Shown here: positions 10,201 through 25,200 of the stretch, piece by piece
Numbering within the stretch: position 1 is the first letter of the stretch
Layout of the letters: each line of letters begins with the position of its first letter
Origin: Crossaster papposus
Taxonomy: Eukaryota > Echinodermata > Asteroidea > Velatida > Solasteridae
Length of the DNA: 64,000 bases
NCBI GenBank assembly: GCA_037893245.1
Contig: JBAIAA010000352.1
Coordinates: 1,550,001-1,614,000 of the forward strand
Direction of reading: 5' to 3'
Program-made: the position numbers and the translations under genes
Notes under the pieces: model-generated
Databases searched by the model: none
Told to the model about the DNA's origin: nothing
What the model saw: only the letters and a program-made list of their open reading frames with translations

Positions 10201-13200
10201 AGGTGTATGCTAGAACACAGTGATATGGGTCACAGGTCATTCAGGATAATCAAACTAGCACACAAGTTTGATTGCTCAAGCTGGTCACACGAAGCTGGCA
10301 ATTACCATACCTCCGCCAAGGAGATTATGTTTTTGCCGGTTGTTTGTTTGTTGGGGTGTCTGTTTGTTTGTCTTTTAGCTAGCAGGATTTTATAAAAAAA
10401 CAACTGGTGGGATTTTAATGAAACTTGGTAGATAGATAGCTTATGGGTCAAAGGGAATTTTCATTAAATATTCAAATTCATCTGGATCCAGATTAGGAAT
10501 CTGGATTACTTCGAATGATGTTTTAACATTTGGAGATACTTGTGCATATTTTGCGGTTGGGCCGGAGGTCTGCGGTCTATCGATCGAGGGCCTTTGTTTC
10601 TAGTTCTTAACTGTCTTCGGCTACATTTGTATCCCTCATCAAACAGTTGCCAAGAAGATAAGGAGGAAGCCTTGAAGGTACTCAGCGGTTACAAATGGAA
10701 AGGACAAGTGCTGAAAGCCAAGGTACCGGTACATGCATTCACAAAAGCCGTGTTCCTTATTTTGGTCGATCTCCTGCGACTTTTCTGTAGAATGGCAATA
10801 TCAAATGGGCAGACAAGCTGTAACGCAAGTTTCTGAAATACGTGTACGCCAGAGATTTGGTGACAGATTGTTGTTGTTATTGTAACGGTGGCATATGACA
10901 TCGGGGCACTAAACAGATTTTCCCCTCAGTGCACACTGACAGTATGTGGAAACATTCAGCAATAAAACATCTTTAATATTTTGCCATGGCCTTTTTTTAT
11001 CGTAATAGTTACCAAAACGTTACCAAGAAACACAACCCATTGCCAAACGAACAGATGCTTATTTTCAAGAAAAAAAAAACCCACCCTTGATACATTGACT
11101 TTATAAACAAAACGGCACAAGAGTTGTGATGGAAGGTCTACTTCAAATGTAACCTGAGTTGCCGTGGAATTGCACCCCTAGCATTGGCTACCAGTGGAGG
11201 GGTTCTAGAGGCGCTGATACTGCTGTGGTTACAGGTTCACACTCCCACGATGACTTTTTTAGGCATGAGCTCTTTTAGACTTTTATCTGAATTCAGACTT
11301 TTAAAATCTCAGCCAAAGACATCATTATAAGTGACACGCTCCATCGAAATCAGGAATAAGTCTCGAAATGACTTTTTGAGATCTGCGCATGGTGAGAAAG
11401 GGAATTTCATAAGCTTTCTAATGATACCCATCACAAGTGTGTATCTTCTTATGTTAACGAGTTATGGTCTGATGAAGATGACAGGTGTGTATTTATTTGC
11501 CGAATTGACATTCCGAGAAAAACAGCTTTGAAATAAACAAAATTGACAAAAATCATACGGACAGCGAACACAAATCCTCTTTATTTTCATCTTTATTGAT
11601 CGTTTTTACATACAAGACATTAATGACAATAATCTGTGATAACTACACTTCCTAAAAATACAATGTTCAGAAAAACGACTTGGTCACAAATTTCACCCAT
11701 GCGTTCACTTCAACGGCCGATTGCGTAAAACGCCCCCAGCGACTTATTCCTGATTACGATGGAACGGGTCACATATAGAAAGATGTGTATTTTTTTCAGA
11801 CATTTCATCAATTTTTTCAGGCTTTTTTCTTAATTGACATTCTCATACCTGGTTTTTTTGTGCAGCTTGCCAAGCCAGTCGAGGACCCGTACACTAAGAG
11901 CGTCGCTCTGAAGCGGAGCCAAGATGAATCTGAGGGCAACAGCAAAGAAGCTAAGAAGAGGAGGGAGGAGGACAGCTTACCGGTAGAAGAGAGGTGAACA
12001 CATTGAGATGGAATGCAGGGTTGGGATGGATTCGAACCACCAGCAAAAAAAACTCCCAAAACCAACTCAAGTTTTCAACCATCTGAAGTCATTACTCTGT
12101 GTTCACTGGTTTTAAAATCTGTGACAGTGTGGATACAAAGTGATAAAAAAAAAAATTATTTGGTGTAATTTTTGTGTCGCCTCAACAAATTGTTGGAGGC
12201 ACTACCAGTCTTAACTTCTCCATATCCGTATGCCCATGTTCCCATAAGACACAATTCTTCTATAGATTACTACAGTGAGTACAGAACATTCCAAATGAGG
12301 CAAATGGTGCATTGAACATGAGCGAGTAGCAACAAAAACTACTCCTGAAAGCTTGTGGAGTGTCGTGGCCGAGTGGTTAAGAGCGTGTGTTTTCTGTTCC
12401 ACAGAGCGTGAGTTTGAATCCCGGCCGTCGACACGTGTGTCCTTAAGCAAGGCAATTAAACCACCATTGCTTCGTCCTTCAGATGGGACGTAAAGCCGTT
12501 GGTCCCGTGTGTGTGTATTGTGTATATATTGAACCAGGACACGCACGTAAAAGAGGGGTTCGCCCCGGTGTTTCTGGCATTTCGTTCATCCTCCTACTGG
12601 TTTCTTCAGGCTTACGAGCTACAGTGCCTTGGGCGCTTTTGAGGAAGCCTCGGTTTCATTGCCAAAAAGAAATAATAATAAATAATAGAAGTCCTACTTT
12701 TGCCCTAATTTTGTCCTCTGAAGTCCTACTTTTGTATTTTTTTCTTTCCATTTTTGAAATTTGGATCCAACGTTTTTACTACTTGTTTACCTTGGTCTGC
12801 TTGAAAATCTGCTCTAGACCATATGCACAGCAGCCATCTTAGAGGGCAATGCCTTTGCATGCTATTGAACCTGCTGTGCATTCATTTGTAATTGTACACA
12901 ATAATAATAATAATAATAATAATAATGGTATTTATAAAGCGCATTTTTCCAAAGGTTTCAATGCGCTTGAGAACAACTCCACGAAAACAGAAAAAGATGA
13001 AATTGCAAAATGAAAGATGAGAGCAAACCTAGGATGAAAACAGATATGATTTGAGTTTACGTTTAAACTGGTGAACAGAGTTACAATGACGAATGTTGAG
13101 AGGTATTGAGTTCCAGCATCTGGGTCCAGCCACAGAGAAAGCCTTATCACCTGCAAGTTTGAATGTGCGTTGTACTTTTAAGTTATGCTCCGAGCGGAGA

Positions 13201-16200
13201 CCACGTCGGTTGGGCTTACTGAGGTCAAGTGAATGTATTATGTATTGTGGATGCGTGCCTGAGAGTGCCTTGTACATATTCACAGCCGTTTTAAAGATGA
13301 TGCGTTTTTGAACAGGTAGCCAGTGTAAGATGGCCGCTATGCATAAGGTCTATTACAACAACAACAAGTTCACTCTGAAGTACCGAGTGCAATGTTTTGC
13401 ATCCTTTCTCAATTCTGCAGGTTAAACAACACAGTGACTCCACTGTGGAAGCGCCCGTACGAGGAGCAGCTATCCATCAAACAGACCAACACGGGAGAGT
13501 TTCTGCGGAATTTATCTAAGATGCTGCAGCGGAACGTTGGGGAGATGTCTCTCTGGCTGAAGGAACAAAAGTGAGGTGTTCACCAAAGACAAGGGAGGTT
13601 TGCGCGTCAGATTGGACGTGCGACTTTCCCTGACAGAAAAAAAAAAATACAAACAGTTTCGAGACAGTTTTGTGGCAGATGGTCTTAAAAAAAAAATTGT
13701 TAAAGCTCTGGAAATAAGTGCCTATTTGTTAAAGGGGAATTCTATCCTAGAATGCCCAATTGGGATACAAAATGCATTTTAAATTAAATGGCATTGTTTG
13801 AAAACATATTTAAAAGTATGATATAAGTATACAGGGTGAGTAAAAACAAAATGCTTTTTTGATATCAAAGTCAGTTTTATCAGAAATATAATATATTTTT
13901 GCCCAAAACTTATTTTACCAGAATTATGTCATATTTATGAAATTGCATGGTCTATTCAGAATAGCCGTGACATAATTCTGGTAAAATATATTTTGGGCAC
14001 ACATATTCTTTTTCTGATAAAAATTGATTTTGTTTTTGTTTTTTTGTACTCATCCTGTACATGGTGCAACCACCTGTTTTTGTGTTATTCCTGCGACAAT
14101 CGCACAAAAAACATTTTTTTAAAACAAATTCACAAATTTGCTCCGTCGGGATTCAAACCGACGTCTCGTGTTTAACCAGTTCGCGCCGGGATTATTTTAA
14201 CATCGCCGAGCCGACGGGCGGGATTATTTTTAACGAAACTCGATCCGAAGCGTGTTCAGGCTGATAGTGCCGGGAAGCACACCCACGCATTTCCGGCCTT
14301 GCGCGCTGCTGACATACATTTCCAAACTTGAACTTGGCGTGTTTATGCGTCATCCGTTTTGAATTTGGGGGAATTTTTTCGTTTATATACGTCATCCGGC
14401 GCGAACTGGTTAATAGTGCCCTCTTCATTTCTTTGACAGAAAGCACCATAGTGGGATGGCATGTGAGTTGGACCCAATCAAGCCATCGGTGAGTGAGCTA
14501 GTTGACCAAAGTTTGTACTTTAAAGAGAGGATACACCATTGGTAATTGCTTGAATTACCATGTATAGGTTGATTTAGGGGGTTGCATTTTATAGTAAATA
14601 TAGTTTAACTGACCTGTTTACAATCATGGATACTGAGAAAAGCCTGGTTCTTATGTTGTTATTGTTTTATCGCGATCGCCAATTTATCGCGATCGCCGTC
14701 CGGCGATTAGGATTTTTTTAAATAAAATTATATTTTTTCAGAACAATTACAGGATATCTCGCGCAATAATTTTGCTGGATGCCTACAATCATTATTTACT
14801 TACAAATAATTAAGATATTTCTTATAATTCGGTAGTAAATTTTGTTGATATCTGCAAATGGTATATATCCTACCTTTAACCCCTTAGGTGCTTTTTGCTA
14901 GGAATGATCCTTAAAGAGGGGTAAGCCCCAAAATCCCCGAAGATGTGAAAACTTTTCGTTAGAACGAAAAATGGAAAAACGTAAACAATAAGCCCCCTTT
15001 TCAAGTCTTAAAACTTTAGTATACGTCCAGGAAAGGTTTTTAGTTAAAAAAAACCAAACGTTTTTGCATTTTTAGGCCTTACAATGTATCTCCTTCGTGT
15101 AGCGTTACTAAGAACTGTACCCATCTTTCAAATTCCAACACTATATGGGAAAACTGTACACACAAACTGTTGGACTCTAATTCTGGAGGTATATGCCTAA
15201 ACCAGTATTAGGGGCCCATTACCCCATTCCAACCAAACCTGGTGTTGGAGTTTGACTGGATGGGGAATTTTGAAGTTAATTTACATTTTTGTTGCCGTTT
15301 CTTCACTCACAGCCAGTTTTAGAGAGTTACCGCAATAAGTGCGAGTTCACCATTGGCAAGAGTGTAGATGGCGTCGGTGAGTAAAATTGGCATTCAATAT
15401 TTTTCTTTAATCGAATCTCTTCATTTCTTATTTCTGTGTCCTTTGGTTTTGATGATTAAAAAGTGCAAATTGCCTGGAATAATCCCTGAGGACAGAAGCA
15501 CAATAGGCGAACAATAGATCTTTTCAGTTTTCGGGCGTTCGTCTTCTGTTGAATTTTGTCCTCTGTCGTTAAAGTGTACAATAAGTCTATGGTGTTAGGT
15601 TATAGTACAGGGGGTCAGGAACAAAGGGAAACACAATAGTGGATCCTGGGTCGTTATTGCAAAACACAACTTGATGTACAAGTGCAAATAATGTGCCTGT
15701 TATGAATACCGCAACTGAAAGTTTTTTGTTTATTTCTAATTCCTTGTGACGTTTTCATGAAACGTGACCCCCTGATAAATTGTTACAAAGTTTTTTCAGT
15801 TTCATGTCTTTGTTATTTTCATGGACAGATAACACCGTTGGTTTCCGGCTTGGCACTTACAAAGGTAAAGTCTTTCTTCCGTAGTTTCGTTGTTTTTTGT
15901 GTGCAAAAGACGTAGATCGGTTTTGTAGTTTGATTGGAATTGCTGTTTGTGGGTGTGGCCTATTAGTGTAGCTACTGATCAACTTTGCACAAAGGAATTG
16001 AGTGGTTACCAACCAATCAGAATGTAGCACACAGATGTGGGTGTGGCCTATTAGTAGCTACTGATCAACTCTGCGCAAAGTAATTGAGTGTCAACCAATC
16101 AGAATGTAGCACACAGATGTGGATGTGGCCTAGTACTAGTAGCTACTGATCAACTCTGCACAAAAGAATTGAGTGGTTACCAACCAATCAGAATGTAGCA

Positions 16201-19200
16201 CACAGATGTGGGTGTGGCCTATTAGTAGCTACTGATCAACTCTGCACAAAGAAATTTCAATTTTAAAAGTGGTTACCCACCAATTATAATGTAGCACACA
16301 AATGTGGATGTTTTAGTTTTTTATGTTGTTTTGTTTTTTTGGGGGGTGTTTTATTTATTTATTTGTTATTTTTTATATTTTTTATACACAATACACAATA
16401 CTCCCAGCTATGATCAAACACGACAAACAACGCCAGTAAGCAGCCAAATAATCTTGTGAAAAGAACAACAAACTGGGAGCATGCACAGCAACATTATAAG
16501 ACTTAAAAAACAAAACAAACAAAAACAAACAAACGTGCTCGAGTTACTCTGAACTCTAATACATGAAGCCGGGCTTTAAGTATGGCCTATCAACAAATTA
16601 TGCACAGCCTCCTTAAAGGTAGGATACACCATTGGTAATTGCTCAAATTATCATGAATAAATAGATTGGGGGGGGGGTGGTTGTATTTTATAGTAAATAT
16701 CGTTTAACTGACCTGTCCTGACCTTTACAATCATGCATGCCGAGAAAAACACGAAAAACAGCGTTTGTTTTCAACCGGCGTCGAGCAGTTATTCTTATGT
16801 TATCTTTGTTTTTTTCATGATCGCCGGATCTTTATAAAATTCTACTTTTCTGAATAATTACAGGATATCTAGCGCAATCATTTTGCTGAATGCCTAGAAT
16901 CATTATTTACTTTGAAATAAGTAAGATATTTCTTAATAATTTGGTAGTAAATATTTTCGATATCTGCAAATGGTGTATACTACCTTTAAAACACTAAGCT
17001 CCCTCATCTGAAGGCTGCCTGATGATATCAGGGGAAATCCTATTCCAGATGTTTACAGCAACTGGTAGGAAGCTCTTGTCATAATCCAGCAAGGTCCCCG
17101 TAACCTAATATTTGTTTGCGTGTGTGACTGGTATTTCAACCAATCAGGTGGGCACATGTCCGTGGTCAACCCGTCCGCCTGTCGCCACGTCTGCCCGGCC
17201 ACCCAGGCCATCGTGGCCACCTTCCAGCGATACCTGCAGCGAGACACCTCGCTGACCAGCTACGACCCGCAGGTCCACACTGGCCACTGGAAGATGCTGC
17301 TAGTCAGAATCAGTCGGAACGGCGGGAGGATGGCCGCTGCGTTCTTGAACCCGCAGGCGCTGTCCAAGGTCTCTGCTTTTAGCTTGGAATACTTTCTTTT
17401 TTTTAAAACCAGTTCGCGCCGGGATTATTGTAACATTCACCGAACCTAGACGCTGGTTATTTTTTTAACAAAACTCGATCAGACGCGGGTTCAGGCCGAT
17501 GGTACCGGGAAGCACACCCATGACATTTTGATCTTGCTCGCTGCTGACGGACATTTCCGACCCTGCTCGTTGCGTGTTTATGCGTCATCCATTTTGAATC
17601 TCAGAAAAACTTTGCATGTATAAAAATATACGTCCTTCGGGATCGTATACGTTTGGTAATTACTCCAAAAATTAATGGCATTAAAAACTTACTTGGTAAG
17701 AAGTACAGCAGCTTTGGATAGTATAATGCATTTTTTGAAACTTTTCCTTTCGAAGTACTGCGGTTATGGAAAAAGATATCACTTTTTATCCCAAAAGATT
17801 TGAATCTGAGAAGCGTTTCTGCAGTGACGTTTCTCAGATTGTGTATTCCCATGCAGATTAATCTTCCTGCGTGGACAGATTTTCGGCAATATCTCAAACT
17901 CACCACCACCTTTTGAAATGAAATTTGTACCTGTACTTTTAGGTTAGTTTTATGGTATATATCAATAACTATATAGGATTGAAACAAACAGTGGGTTCCA
18001 ATTACCAAACGTATACGATCCCTTTAAGTTTGTGATAATGATTTAACAAGATTGATGATGATGAAAGGCTAAAAAGGCAGTTAAAAAATAGGGGTCTCAG
18101 AACACAGGAGTGTCAGAACATAGGCTGAGTAGTCGGAATATAGTGGTTTCTGAACATAGGTGTTTTGGAACATACATTGTAGGTGTGTAATTGTCTCGGG
18201 TGTTTATGAATGAAGATTCAAAGATGTGTACTTGCAGTGCACATCATCTGTTTTCAGAAACTTTCATTTTTTTTTTCCAGGAAGCCATAGAGGCCGAGAA
18301 GCATAAGCTGTGCAGTTACTTTAAGGAAGGGGAAGGCAAGAATTGTCAGCTGACCTCACTGTATCTGAATCTTCAGGGACAAAAGTGAGTTTACAAAAAC
18401 ATCCCAACATGGATTCATGTAGGGCCAAAACTGTCAATAATAAAACTGTGATGAAAAAACAATATCGCAAAGAAAAACATTTTCCTGGGGCCGATTTCAT
18501 GAAACTCGTCTTATCTTGCGACTCATTTTTGGATTTAAGACGAGTCCCCGCTCTAAGATTGTTCTTAGCTAATACGTGTCCTTAACCCATCTTAAGAAAG
18601 ACGAATCAAAACAAAATGTGGATTAACTGAATTTGGTAAATTGGAGGCAGTACTTGAACAAAATCAGTTGTTTCCCATTGATAGTGGGTTGACTATCAAT
18701 GGAAATAGGTACAAAAAATTTCCTTTTTCTTCAAAATTACAGCACACCAGGTTTCATGAAATTTAGCCCTGTTATGTGGCCATAATACTGGACTTCCTAC
18801 GTATCCAAGGATATGGAGGGAGTCCAGTATTACGGCCACAGAATGGGGCTACCATGATTTCACAGAGACTAGTATTATTCACTTACAGTCCAGTAATTGG
18901 TAGATTTCACAATAATTTTTAGATGTATACAAATGTTGTATATTAGCTATAACGTGGAATGTTTGTTTTTTTACCCATTTGTAGCAGTCAAACCTATGTG
19001 CACCTGGATGGTGAGGAGCATATTACAGAGGATCTCTTGGGTCTCAGGTTCAGAATATCGCCGGATGCATTCTTCCAAGGTAAATCCAGATTTGTAATGA
19101 CTCGCGTCGAGTCATCAGGCCCTGGACCAGGCGGCAGCTGTTTATAGGCGCTCATTCGGCCTCGACTCTCACCGGTACCCATTTATACTCCTGGGTGGAG

Positions 19201-22200
19201 AGAGGCAATTGTAGTCAAGTGTCTTGCCCAAGGGCACAAACACCATGTTTCTAGCAGGGTTCGAAACCCACGCACCATCGTACATGTGTCGAGCACCATA
19301 ACCACTGGGGTGTCGTGGCCAAGTGGATAAGAACACCGAACTCAAGTTCTGAGTGTGGGTTCGAGTCCCGGTCGTGACACTTGTCCCATGAGCAAGGCAC
19401 TTAACTATAATTGCTTCTCTCCACCCAGTGGTAAAATGGGTACCTGCGAGGGCAGAGATGGTTATTGTGATTGATTTAGCCTAGTAGCGCATATATTGCA
19501 GCACAGGCTGTATACTCCCCAGGGAGCTGAGATGGTTAAAGGATTGAAAATGGCCCAGTGACCAGGATCGAGTAATAATGTTGGAAGCGCTTTGAGATGC
19601 CCTTCGGGTGTGAAAAGCGCTATATAATTCCAAGATATTATTATTATTATTGCATTCTACTACCCGCTAGGCCAACCTGACCCACTGTTGTTTGTCCTGA
19701 TGCAGTGAATACCGAGGCAGCTGAAGTGCTGTACACCACCGTAGCTGAGTGGGCCGAGGTGACGCCAGCGACCACCGTACTGGACATCTGTTGCGGTACT
19801 GGAACCATTGGAATCACACTAGCAAAGGTCAGCTCCTCGCAAACACATTCTTGAACGCTTTAGGGAACTGTATCACCACAGTACAGACTGTGATAATACA
19901 GGGGCAAGGGGAAGGGTACCGTATGGGTCATTCCGTGAAGTCAGGACGCAAAGTGTGACATTGTCTTGTAGGCGTCTTGAGAATTGACTTGTGATCACTT
20001 GTGGTGACTTGTGATTGTATTGAGAATAGACAATAGATCAAGTAGGCCACACCCCTAGCAAAATTGACCAATTGACCACAGTGTATGATTTTAAGGTCTG
20101 ACAAATTGTTGCCACTTTGTCCAACGAGAATTCACTCCAGCATATAGTTTGAGGCACACTTTTTGTCGATTTAACTTTAATTTTGTTTTACTTGTATGCC
20201 CCAAGTCATGGTTAGAGGTATGATACACCATTGGTAATTGCTTGAATTATCATGAATGGGTGGAATTTTTTTTTTTTTGGGGGGGGGGGGGGGGGGGAGG
20301 AGGGGGTTGTATTTCATAGTAATAATCGTTTAACTGACCTGTTTGAAGTTTTACAATTATGGATGCCGAGGTAAAGCAAGAAAAACAGCGTTCGTTTTCA
20401 ACCGGCGTTGGGCAGTGGTTCTTATGTTGTTCTTGGTTTTTTTTTGCGATCACCGCCTGGCGATCGATTGTTTTCATTATTCACTTTCAAATGAGTAAGA
20501 TATTTCCTAATAATTCGGTAGTAACATTTTTTGATATCAGCAAATGGTGTATCCTAAGCGGTGGTGTTATGTTATGTTTGACTTCCAGTACTTTTAACCA
20601 GTTCGCGCCGGGATTATTTTAACATCACCGAGCCGAGGAGCGGGATTATTTTTAACGAAATTCGATCCGAAGCGTTTTCAGGCCGATAGTCCTGGAAAGT
20701 ACACCCACGCATTTCCGGCCTTGCTCGCTGCTGACAGACATTTCCAGCCTTGCTCGTGGCGTGTTTATGCATCATCTGTTTTGAATCTGGGGAAAACTTT
20801 GCGTTTATATACGTCATCCGGCGCGAACTGGTTAATAAAGGGGAAAAGTAATTTGTGGTCGTTTTCTAAGCCAAAGGCATTATCTATTTGTAAGTAACTA
20901 GGTTGTAATGCACTGTTCAAGTGACCGGCCAGGCACGCGTCATGCTACCGGGTCATTGCTATGGCAGGCGTGGCCTACTAACTGGATCGGTGCATTGATT
21001 TGAGATAGTCGGATTGACATCTGACTTGTTATCGCCCAGAGATTTGACCGGATTACAACTGTGTTTTTCTATTTTCTTCAGAGAGTAAAGAAGGTCATCG
21101 GCGTAGAGATTAACCAGCAGGCTATCAACGACGCAGTCTTCAATGCAAAGTCCAACAGTAAGTCAGTGGCTCAGTACATGGCAGGGATGTAGTCGAGTCC
21201 ATCACAGGTCCCTGCAAGTCCCTCCAAGTCCCTGTAAGTCCCTGTAAGTCCCTGCAAGTCCATCACAAGTCCTTCAGTTCCAATTCAAATCACAAGCTAT
21301 TCAAATCAGCTTTGACAAAGGCATTTCTTTGTCATTGTTCATCCAGTTACTTGTGACTGCCTTTATGAACGGACTTGTGACTGGCTTCACGAAAGGACTT
21401 GTGAAAGGACTTGCAGGGACTCTACTACAACCCTGGTACATGGACAGCACTAATTAGCCCAGGGCATGGCTTTGAAATCAGACGTGGGAAACATTCCTAG
21501 TTTGCCAGGGGCCAATTTCGAAGAGCTGCTAAGCAAAATTGTTTGCTTAGCATAAAAAAGTCTGGCTCATTAAAAACAGGTTACCAGCCAAAATTTTACG
21601 TGTTTTTCATGCTAAGCAAAAAAACAGCTGATTATAAATCCAGAACAGTAAAGATCAGGTCAAAATTTGGTCTGTAACCTTGATTTTGCCAAGGACAAAT
21701 TGTCATGCTAAGCAATTTTTTTTGCTAAGCAGCTCTATGAAATTGGCCCCTGGCCTAGTCAACCCAACCCATAGAGCTACATTAGGTTACTAGAGCGCTG
21801 GCTCGATATACACATTGATGCTTGCTGGGCGCATCCATGTTTGTGCACAAACCTATGGAAAACTCAAAACTTTGTACGGCTTTTGCATATCTGCGTTTGT
21901 AATCTATACAGTGCGTTACCGAAGCCGATACGCCCAAAACCAAAACGCAAGATCAGCAAATGAGCGTGCGTATCCGCGCGCTGCAGTTGATTTTGCCGTA
22001 ACTTTTTTTTAACTGACATGACACGCGTAAAGTTGTTTGCGTTCAGTTCAACTTGCACGCGCGTTGCATTTAGAGTAGGAGTACACTTTCTTTAAGATTC
22101 AATCCATCTATTTATATTATGTTCTACAACACGCACATGAATTCAAAATGTCTGCGCGCAGAATGGATTCAAAGTATCTCCGCGTGTAAGAATGAAGAGT

Positions 22201-25200
22201 TAGCGCTCTAGTAATTTAATATAGCTCTATGACACAACCCGACGCACATCATTAGTGCAGAGGTTTTACCACGTGATTGCCGAGATTGGCTGACTGGTTC
22301 AGAAAACATTGGTTTGTTTAATAATGTGAAGCGCTTCGAGACCGTTGGTGATAAAGCGCTATACAGGGTGTCCTTAAAAAAAGTATACCCATCTTCAAAT
22401 TCATATTATTGCAAAACTACTGAATGTTTCTGAAAAATACAAATGTCTGTTGAAAGGATAGAATGCCCTCTGTCCAATGGTATAAGGTTCATTATGTTAT
22501 TGCCATGGATGACTGAACAAACAAGACATTTATGAAAGGTACTGAAATCAGCACTGTGACAAGTTGTTTTTACTTGTGTGACAAAGCTCAGGCAGGTGTT
22601 TGTAAGGACAAATTGTTTTATAGTTTAAACACATTGAAAAAGCAATGACTGGGTCGATGAATCATTTTTTCTGATCCCTTTCTTTTTGTGGTACACTTAC
22701 CTGACAAATTTAAGGTGATGTACCCTCCACATGGCCACTATTCCTGTTAATGCATAGCTGGCATCTTCGTCTCATGTCTCTCACTGCCCGCCTTATCATC
22801 CCAACTTGTCACAGTGCTGATTTCATTACCTTTCATAACTGTCTTGTTTGTTCAGTCATTCATGGCAATGACATATTTAACCTTATACCATTGGACAGAG
22901 GGCATTCTACCCTTTTAACAAACATTTGTATTTTTCAGAAACATTCAGTAGTTTTTCAAAAAAGTATACCCATTTTCAAATTCATATACTTTTTTTAAGG
23001 ACACCCTTGTATAAGCACCGCACATGATTATTATTATTATCTTTGTCTGTCCTATCTATTTCAGATCTCAGTAATATAGAGTATGTGTGCGGTAAAGCAG
23101 AGGTAGTGTTACCAGACATGACACAAGATCTTAAGGATTGTGATGACATCGTGGGTATCGTAGATCCCCCAAGGCCTGGCATACGTAAGCCTTCTCATTC
23201 TATCCAGGGATGTAGTCGAGTCCATCACAAGTCCCTGCAAGTCCCTGCAAGTCCATCAAAAGACATCCAGATCAGCTTTGACAAAAGCATTCCTTTGTCA
23301 TTGTTCATCCAGTTACTTGTGACTGCCTTTATGAAGGGACTTGTGGCTGGCTTCACGAAAGGACTTGTGAACGGACTTGCAGGGACTCGACTACAACCCT
23401 GATTCTATCTATTCAGGGTGTCCTCCGAAAAAAGAAAACACATTTTTTTTCAGGCAAATTACTCAATAATTCAGATTTTTTTTTTTTTTTAAAGTACACA
23501 TCATTGAAAAGCTCATTTTCTCTCCTTTCATATGATACCAATAACAGCTCACTTTTTGTTTTAATCAAATGTGACCCGCTCTGCAAAAATGAGTCTGTCG
23601 CAAAATACAATTTTTACGTAAATTTACGTGATTTTTTTTCAACAACTAAATTTATGTTTTAAGGCATTTTGGTTTCTCCGACACCTTTATTTTCAGATCT
23701 GATCAATTGAAAAGATTGTTTTGATCCCTAAATTAAATTTAATACAGGTTTTATCATTCTCTTGCCATAGCATCTGATGAAGCACCACAATTGTAAATCT
23801 TCATTTCTTTTCAAAGAAATTTTTAATATAACTAGGACAATTTCCCAAAATTTGTAAAAGACCATTGCATTACACTACAGAGTTGTGCCATATATCAAAT
23901 GAAAGCTTATTTCCTGACCAACTGTAAAATTGAAAAAAAAATCACTTGATTGGCTGAATTCTGAATTGCAGCTCCCAAGGTTCTGCAGGCCATTCGCAGA
24001 TGCGCCAACCTAAGACGTCTTATTTACGTCTCGTGCCACCCGCAGAATGCCATCAACAACTTCATAGAGTGAGTCGGAATATACATGTACATTAAATTGG
24101 TTTACGGAAGTTTAATTCAGGATTTATTGCTAAATGTGAAAAAAATACAACAGTGCACTGTGCAAAGCATTACGCATAGACTTCTTTACCTGACAATCAT
24201 TTCAACCATTTTGATAACATTTCTTCAAACAAAACCCCAAATTGAGAGAAACGAACACCCGATTCTCATAGTTGATCAACTTTTTAACCGAAATGAACAA
24301 TTAATCTTTATGTTACCATTCACGACAAAAGGGCTGTAAAGTCGCCAGAGCTTATTTTTGAGAAAAGGACCATTAAAATATGTGAACAACTATAAAAAAA
24401 CTAAAACAATTCGTATTCAGTGTTACTTGTTGTAGCTAACCATAAATTCCAACTATGTCTTTGTACTACATCATTTTAAAGCTTATTTCATTTCTCTAAA
24501 GATCTCAAACGTCAAGATGCCTACTTTACAGCCCTTTCGTCGTGGACGGTCACATATGTTAAAATATAATGTCCCTTTGAAAAGGTCACATGTGAACAAA
24601 GTGTGACATCATCAGTACATGGGATTATTCTATTTGTACGCGAAAAAAATATAACCAATATTAGGTCGTCAATTTTTTGTTTACGCGTCTGAGGTAGATC
24701 GGTCAGTCGGATAAAAATAGGAAAACAAATTAATTTCACTTGCACCTGTATAGACGATGTTCCCTCTGACGTAACGTGTTTACATCTGTATTAAAATGTG
24801 CCCGGCAGTATGCCCACACATCGTTTTTTACATAAAATTTGCTTAAAGAGTGACGTCGCAGGTCAGATCGCCTTTGAATTATATGACCTCTGATGTCATC
24901 TCTTAACCAAATTTATGTAAAACATGATGCGTGCGCACATTTGAATACAGATGTAAACAGATAGAGGGCACATCGTCTATAGATTACTAAATTAAATGAT
25001 GCCATGTGCGTACTGTCTATAGTGAGTTTATCATTGAATATAACAAAAATGAAGCCATCTTATGCAAGATATAGTTGACTAACATTATCTACACCATGCA
25101 GCTCACCACGTTATACTAGTAAAAAAAACATCGCATCAAAATTTGATGTTAACCAGTTCGTGCTGGAGGATGTATAGACACGCCATGAGCAAAGCCGGAA

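Noticed and set aside
17601-18008. 135-residue minus-strand frame
   Set aside because: Falls wholly in a GGGATCGTATACG-family element; similar frames recur at other copies.
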